Source: Flavobacterium muglaense (GTDB lineage Bacteria; Bacteroidota; Bacteroidia; Flavobacteriales; Flavobacteriaceae). From it: a stretch of 37,620 nucleotides of DNA. The translations under genes and the position numbers were made by a program. Below the pieces are notes generated by a model that was given only the letters and a program-made list of their open reading frames with translations, had not been told where the DNA came from and did not search any database. Positions 35,013 to 37,620 of this stretch are shown one piece after another (position 1 is the stretch's first letter; every line of letters starts with the position of its first letter). The DNA lies in assembly GCF_014305155.1 (NCBI RefSeq), contig NZ_JACRUK010000039.1:1-37620 (forward strand), in the 5' to 3' direction.

Positions 35013-35699
35013 ATGAAATACACACTAGCATTTGATGTTTACGGGACATTAATCAATACATCGGGAGTTTTTAACACCTTAGAAAAAATGATTGGCAACA
35101 AAGCCAAACCATTCATGGATACGTGGCGAAACAAACAACTAGAATATTCTTTCAGACGCGGACTAATGAATCAGTTTTCTGATTTTTCGATTTGCACTCA
35201 AAACGCGTTAGACTACAGTTGTCACGCTTTTGGCACTGATTTAAGTTCGACTCAAAAAAAAATACTGTTACACGAATATACTATCCTTCCCTCTTTTGAT
35301 GACGTAACAGTAGCACTACAAGCACTAAAGGATGCTGGACACCACCTTTATGCCTTTTCAAACGGAAGCAAAACCGCCATTAATGCACTTTTAAATCATG
35401 CTAATATCACCGGATTATTTGACGGAATTATTAGTGTCGAAGATGTGGGTACTTTTAAACCGAGTCCGCTGGTATATGCTCATTTCAATAAAGAAACCCA
35501 ATCTACTCCTGCTAATTCTTGGTTGGTATCAAGCAATCCTTTTGATGTGATTGGAGCAACTGCGTACGGCATGCGATCGGCTTGGGTACAGCGTACTCCT
35601 GACGCTGTATTTGATCCTTGGGGAATTGAACCTACGATCACCATCCAGCAATTAACAGACTTAGCAGCACAATTGGAACAAACAGCATCCAAAATGTAG
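35013..35699 (+). CDS. L-2-haloacid dehalogenase-type HAD hydrolase
   Basis: 228 residues with the complete catalytic set of L-2-haloacid dehalogenases: nucleophile D8 in AFDVYGTL, FSNGS (Ser/Asn), the Lys and Tyr of FKPSPLVY, and SSNPFDVIGA (Ser, Asn, Asp). A helical cap lies after motif I. These enzymes hydrolyse short L-2-haloacids to D-2-hydroxyacids; relatives also act on other substrates, so the activity is probable rather than certain. Cytoplasmic. It is 172 bases from the RDD gene and probably has its own promoter, though I found no exact TAnnTTTG. Confidence 0.9.
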   Translation: MKYTLAFDVYGTLINTSGVFNTLEKMIGNKAKPFMDTWRNKQLEYSFRRGLMNQFSDFSICTQNALDYSCHAFGTDLSSTQKKILLHEYTILPSFDDVTVALQALKDAGHHLYAFSNGSKTAINALLNHANITGLFDGIISVEDVGTFKPSPLVYAHFNKETQSTPANSWLVSSNPFDVIGATAYGMRSAWVQRTPDAVFDPWGIEPTITIQQLTDLAAQLEQTASKM

Positions 35700-35719
35700 A
35701 ACAACCTTAGCCTTTTTAT

Positions 35720-35727
35720 TATATTTG
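35720..35727 (+). promoter_or_regulatory. -7 promoter element of the RBBP9-like gene
   Basis: TATATTTG is an exact TAnnTTTG match 47 bases before the start codon at 35775. No TTG at the usual spacing was found, so only the -7 box is proposed. Confidence 0.45.
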
Positions 35728-35774
35728 AAGTATCAAAAATAAATACAACTATTTTTGGAACTAATAAAAAAAGC

Positions 35775-36326
35775 ATGAACTATACCTTATTAATACTTCC
35801 CGGTTTAGGAAATTCTGGAGTAGAACATTGGCAAACGTATTGGCTAGCACAATTTGATGATGCAATAAAACTAAATCAAAAGGATTGGAATACGCCTCAA
35901 TTAGTCGATTGGTTAGAAAACCTATCAGAAGCTGTTGACAAAATAGAAGGGCCAGTGGTACTTGTTGCGCATAGTCTTGCATGTTCACTAGTGGCACATT
36001 GGACAAAAAACAACCACTCAAATAAAATTCTAGCTGCATTGCTTGTAGCACCAGCCGATGTAGACTCGGCGGCACATACTCCTGAAGAAACTAGGAATTT
36101 CTCTCCTATTCCGCTCGATATACTACCCTTTCCATCCGCAGTTGTAACCAGCTCAAACGACCCTTATATAACTGTAGAAAGGGCTGCTTTTCTAGCAAAA
36201 AAATGGGGCAGTGGTTTTAGCAACGTAGGAATAAAAGGCCACCTCAACTCCGACTCTCAATTGAAAAACTGGGATGAAGGACAAGCAATACTACAAGATT
36301 TACTGCTCAACATTCGAATCAAATAA
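35775..36326 (+). CDS. Serine hydrolase, RBBP9/YdeN-like alpha/beta hydrolase
   Basis: 183 residues of a minimal alpha/beta hydrolase. The opening LLILPGLGNSGVEHWQTYW is typical of the RBBP9/YdeN family. The triad is visible as Ser in VAHSLACS, Asp in VTSSNDPYIT and His in IKGHLNSDS. Family members hydrolyse small esters; natural substrates are mostly unknown. Cytoplasmic. Followed directly by a strong terminator. Confidence 0.92.
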   Translation: MNYTLLILPGLGNSGVEHWQTYWLAQFDDAIKLNQKDWNTPQLVDWLENLSEAVDKIEGPVVLVAHSLACSLVAHWTKNNHSNKILAALLVAPADVDSAAHTPEETRNFSPIPLDILPFPSAVVTSSNDPYITVERAAFLAKKWGSGFSNVGIKGHLNSDSQLKNWDEGQAILQDLLLNIRIK

Positions 36327-36337
36327 ATTATAAAACA

Positions 36338-36376
36338 AAAACAGTCTTTACTACGAGAGTAAAGACTGTTTATTTT
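36338..36376 (+). terminator. Rho-independent terminator, 14-bp stem
   Basis: ACAGTCTTTACT (36341-36352), loop ACGAG and AGTAAAGACTGT (36358-36369) form a perfect 12-bp stem, extended by two A-T pairs. T-rich sequence follows. It ends the transcript of the RBBP9-like gene. Confidence 0.9.
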
Positions 36377-36787
36377 AAAGACTAAATTGGGGATTTTAAC
36401 CTTTGTTTTTTTCGATTAACATCTTAGATTTAAAAATGAAACATAATGCCAGCCCTATATATTTTTCAAAGTGTGACTAAGATTTATCCTTATCTCAAGC
36501 TATTGTCGCTATAGGAACACTTATTTTACTGACTTATTTTTCAATTAACATAATAACCAATTATAATAAAAACTATTTCAAACCAATTGTTGTTAACTAT
36601 ACAGCAAATATACAGTGCTTTACGAGCTAACAAAGGAGGTTTTAGACGAGTTTCTTTTTAATATAGGTGAATGACGTTAAACGTAAGACGAACGTTATTT
36701 GTACTTTATAAACAAAACGGTAGTAGTCGATTAATAGGCTTCCTTTGAGTTGAATAGTAATTTCCATTACTACTAATTATGAGCTTA
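36377..36787. other. Non-coding stretch with a broken open frame
   Basis: No intact gene is seen. One plus-strand frame starts ATG 36436 (MKHNASPIYFSKCD), hits TAA at 36478, then stays open for 49 more codons to 36630, encoding a membrane-like segment AIVAIGTLILLTYFSINII. This could be a small decayed gene or chance in AT-rich DNA. A strong ribosome-site-like AAAGGAGG near 36633 precedes no convincing ORF. Confidence 0.35.
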
Positions 36788-36788
36788 T

Positions 36789-36802
36789 GTAACAAATGTT
36801 AC
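36789..36802. promoter_or_regulatory. Crp/Fnr-type palindrome upstream of the rhodaneses
   Basis: GTAACA, two A, then TGTTAC form a perfect 6+6 palindrome, or TGTAAC-AAAT-GTTACT in the Crp/Fnr frame. It sits 22 bases before the -7 box of the rhodanese promoter, overlapping the -33 position. This is a natural place for a Crp/Fnr-family regulator, which often controls sulfur and redox genes in flavobacteria. Confidence 0.55.
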
Positions 36803-36824
36803 TGTAGGCCTTTTTAAAATGAAT

Positions 36825-36832
36825 TACTTTTG
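36825..36832 (+). promoter_or_regulatory. -7 promoter element of the rhodanese operon
   Basis: TACTTTTG is an exact TAnnTTTG match, 60 bases before the first rhodanese start. The usual TTG is replaced by TTAC inside the palindrome at 36789-36802, which fits a promoter that depends on a regulator. Confidence 0.6.
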
Positions 36833-36892
36833 TACTTCAATAGCAAGGATCATTGCTTCGATAATAAAAAATAAAACTTAAAAAAATACAAA

Positions 36893-37171
36893 ATGGATAT
36901 AGAACAAATAATCAAAGAAAACCAAGGAACAATTGTAGATGTACGTTCGTACGGTGAATTCATGGGCGGAAATGTAGCTGGCTCAGTCAACATTGCATTG
37001 AATGAAATCCCAGAACGAATAGAGGAATTAAAAAACCTACAAGCCCCATTAATCCTTTGTTGCGCATCAGGAAATCGAAGCGGACAAGCACAACACTTCC
37101 TTTCACAACACGGAATTGAATGCTACAATGGCGGCTCTTGGCTAGACGTAAACTATTATAAATCAAAATAA
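36893..37171 (+). CDS. Single-domain rhodanese 1
   Basis: 92 residues covering one rhodanese domain, with IVDVRSYGEFMGGNVAGSVN and the active-site loop CCASGNRSGQ, catalytic C57. Such proteins carry sulfane sulfur between donors and acceptors such as thiols or cyanide. No signal peptide, so cytoplasmic. Eleven bases separate it from a second rhodanese. Control by the Crp/Fnr-type site upstream is likely. Sequence C-terminal to the domain is minimal (NYYKSK). Confidence 0.93.
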   Translation: MDIEQIIKENQGTIVDVRSYGEFMGGNVAGSVNIALNEIPERIEELKNLQAPLILCCASGNRSGQAQHFLSQHGIECYNGGSWLDVNYYKSK

Positions 37172-37182
37172 AACACTATTAA

Positions 37183-37497
37183 ATGATCAATATCTTAAAA
37201 AAAATATTCGGACTTGGACCTGCAGTAAACTACTCCGAATTACTAAAACAAGGCGCTATCATCATTGATGTTCGCAATCCTGGCGAGTTCAAACAAGGAC
37301 ACATCAAAGGAGCAATTAACGCTCCGTTGAATGAATTAACAAAACACATTTCGAAAATAAAAAAAGATACCACTGTCATTACCTGTTGCGTATCTGGCAT
37401 ACGAAGCGCCTCGGCAAAAAGCGTTTTAAAATCTAATGGTTTTACAAATGTTTATAACGGCGGTGGCTGGAGCAGTTTAAAAAACAAAATCCAGTAA
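37183..37497 (+). CDS. Single-domain rhodanese 2
   Basis: 104 residues: a short N-terminal amphipathic or hydrophobic helix (INILKKIFGLGPAV), then a rhodanese domain with IIDVRNPGEFKQGHIKGA and active-site loop CCVSGIRSAS, catalytic C69. It is not a recent duplicate of the first copy; the two differ through most of their length and in the residues of the active-site loop (ASGNR against VSGIR), so different acceptors are likely. It is the last gene of the operon in this window. Confidence 0.93.
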   Translation: MINILKKIFGLGPAVNYSELLKQGAIIIDVRNPGEFKQGHIKGAINAPLNELTKHISKIKKDTTVITCCVSGIRSASAKSVLKSNGFTNVYNGGGWSSLKNKIQ

Positions 37498-37510
37498 GTA
37501 CTACCCATAC

Positions 37511-37535
37511 AAAAAGCCCCAACACAGGTTGGGGC
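37511..37535 (-). terminator. Terminator facing the minus strand
   Basis: GCCCCAAC (37516-37523), loop ACAG and GTTGGGGC (37528-37535) form a perfect 8-bp GC-rich stem. On the plus strand it is followed by ACTGAAAT with no T-run. On the minus strand it is followed by TTTTTGT, so it best ends a gene coming from the right. It may also stop the rhodanese transcript weakly. Confidence 0.75.
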
Positions 37536-37572
37536 ACTGAAATACTACGCATATTTTGATTAACGTCGTTTT

Positions 37573-37620
37573 CTAGAGATTAAAAAAGCGCTTATAATAG
37601 GATTTCAAACATCCATTATA
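37573..37620 (-). CDS. Possible 3' end of a gene running in from the right edge
   Basis: Only one minus-strand frame is open to the window edge. It reads YNGCLKSYYKRFFNL and stops at TAG (37575-37573), 38 bases before a minus-strand terminator. Fifteen codons are too few to identify a family, and the stretch could be non-coding. Confidence 0.25.
   Translation of the reverse strand, partial: YNGCLKSYYKRFFNL

Noticed and set aside
37511..37535. Terminator of the rhodanese operon
   Set aside because: The hairpin is perfect but the T-run lies on the minus strand only, so it mainly serves a gene from the right edge.
1..37620. Mobile elements, CRISPR arrays, tRNA or rRNA genes
   Set aside because: No transposase-like frame, no spaced direct repeats, and no cloverleaf or rRNA sequence was recognised on either strand.

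Overview
The window is low-GC DNA from a member of the Bacteroidota, almost certainly a Flavobacterium or close relative. Evidence: the thrS-infC-rpmI-rplT order, promoters of the flavobacterial form TTG-N20-TAnnTTTG, a TonB-dependent receptor with a CarboxypepD_reg-like N-domain, DUF3667 and DKNYY proteins, many small lipoproteins, few Shine-Dalgarno sites, and two copies of a structured intergenic element typical of flavobacterial genomes. No insertion sequence, prophage, CRISPR array, rRNA or tRNA was found.

Layout. (1) 1-4200: a non-coding leader with one structured element, then the translation operon thrS, infC (apparently starting at a non-canonical AUA codon), rpmI, rplT, ending in a strong terminator. 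(2) 4235-13070: an accessory locus. A minus-strand membrane protein has a cytoplasmic helical head, one transmembrane helix and a periplasmic DctP-type organic-acid-binding domain. Divergent from it run a TonB-dependent receptor, a tricarballylate-dehydrogenase-like flavoprotein, a PrpF-family isomerase carrying a lipoprotein signal, and an ACS-type MFS carrier. I read this as uptake and catabolism of a tricarboxylic or related unsaturated organic acid, possibly controlled by the DctP-domain protein acting as a transmembrane one-component sensor. This is the most novel-looking part of the window. (3) 13158-17754: two tandem, partly near-identical TPR sensor histidine kinases, a NarL-like response regulator, a palindrome and a small KTSC protein. 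(4) 17888-19174: a small lipoprotein and a secreted DNase I-like enzyme.

(5) 19179-29633, minus strand: glutaminase, a periplasmic amidotransferase-fold protein (commonly mislabelled asparagine synthetase B), dnaB, accA, an LtaS-like phosphotransferase/sulfatase, an EamA transporter, an LptF/LptG permease and tgt. The Tgt lacks all three cysteine zinc ligands. (6) 29634-30338: non-coding, with the second structured element. (7) 30339-36326, plus strand: DUF3667, DKNYY lipoprotein, two unrecognised proteins, a MESH1-like HD hydrolase, a lipoprotein, an RDD protein, an L-2-haloacid dehalogenase and an RBBP9-like hydrolase. (8) 36327-37620: a non-coding stretch with a Crp/Fnr-type palindrome and promoter, two single-domain rhodaneses, and a terminator facing a gene that would enter from beyond the right edge.

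Functional assignments come from reading motifs by eye; no database search was run.
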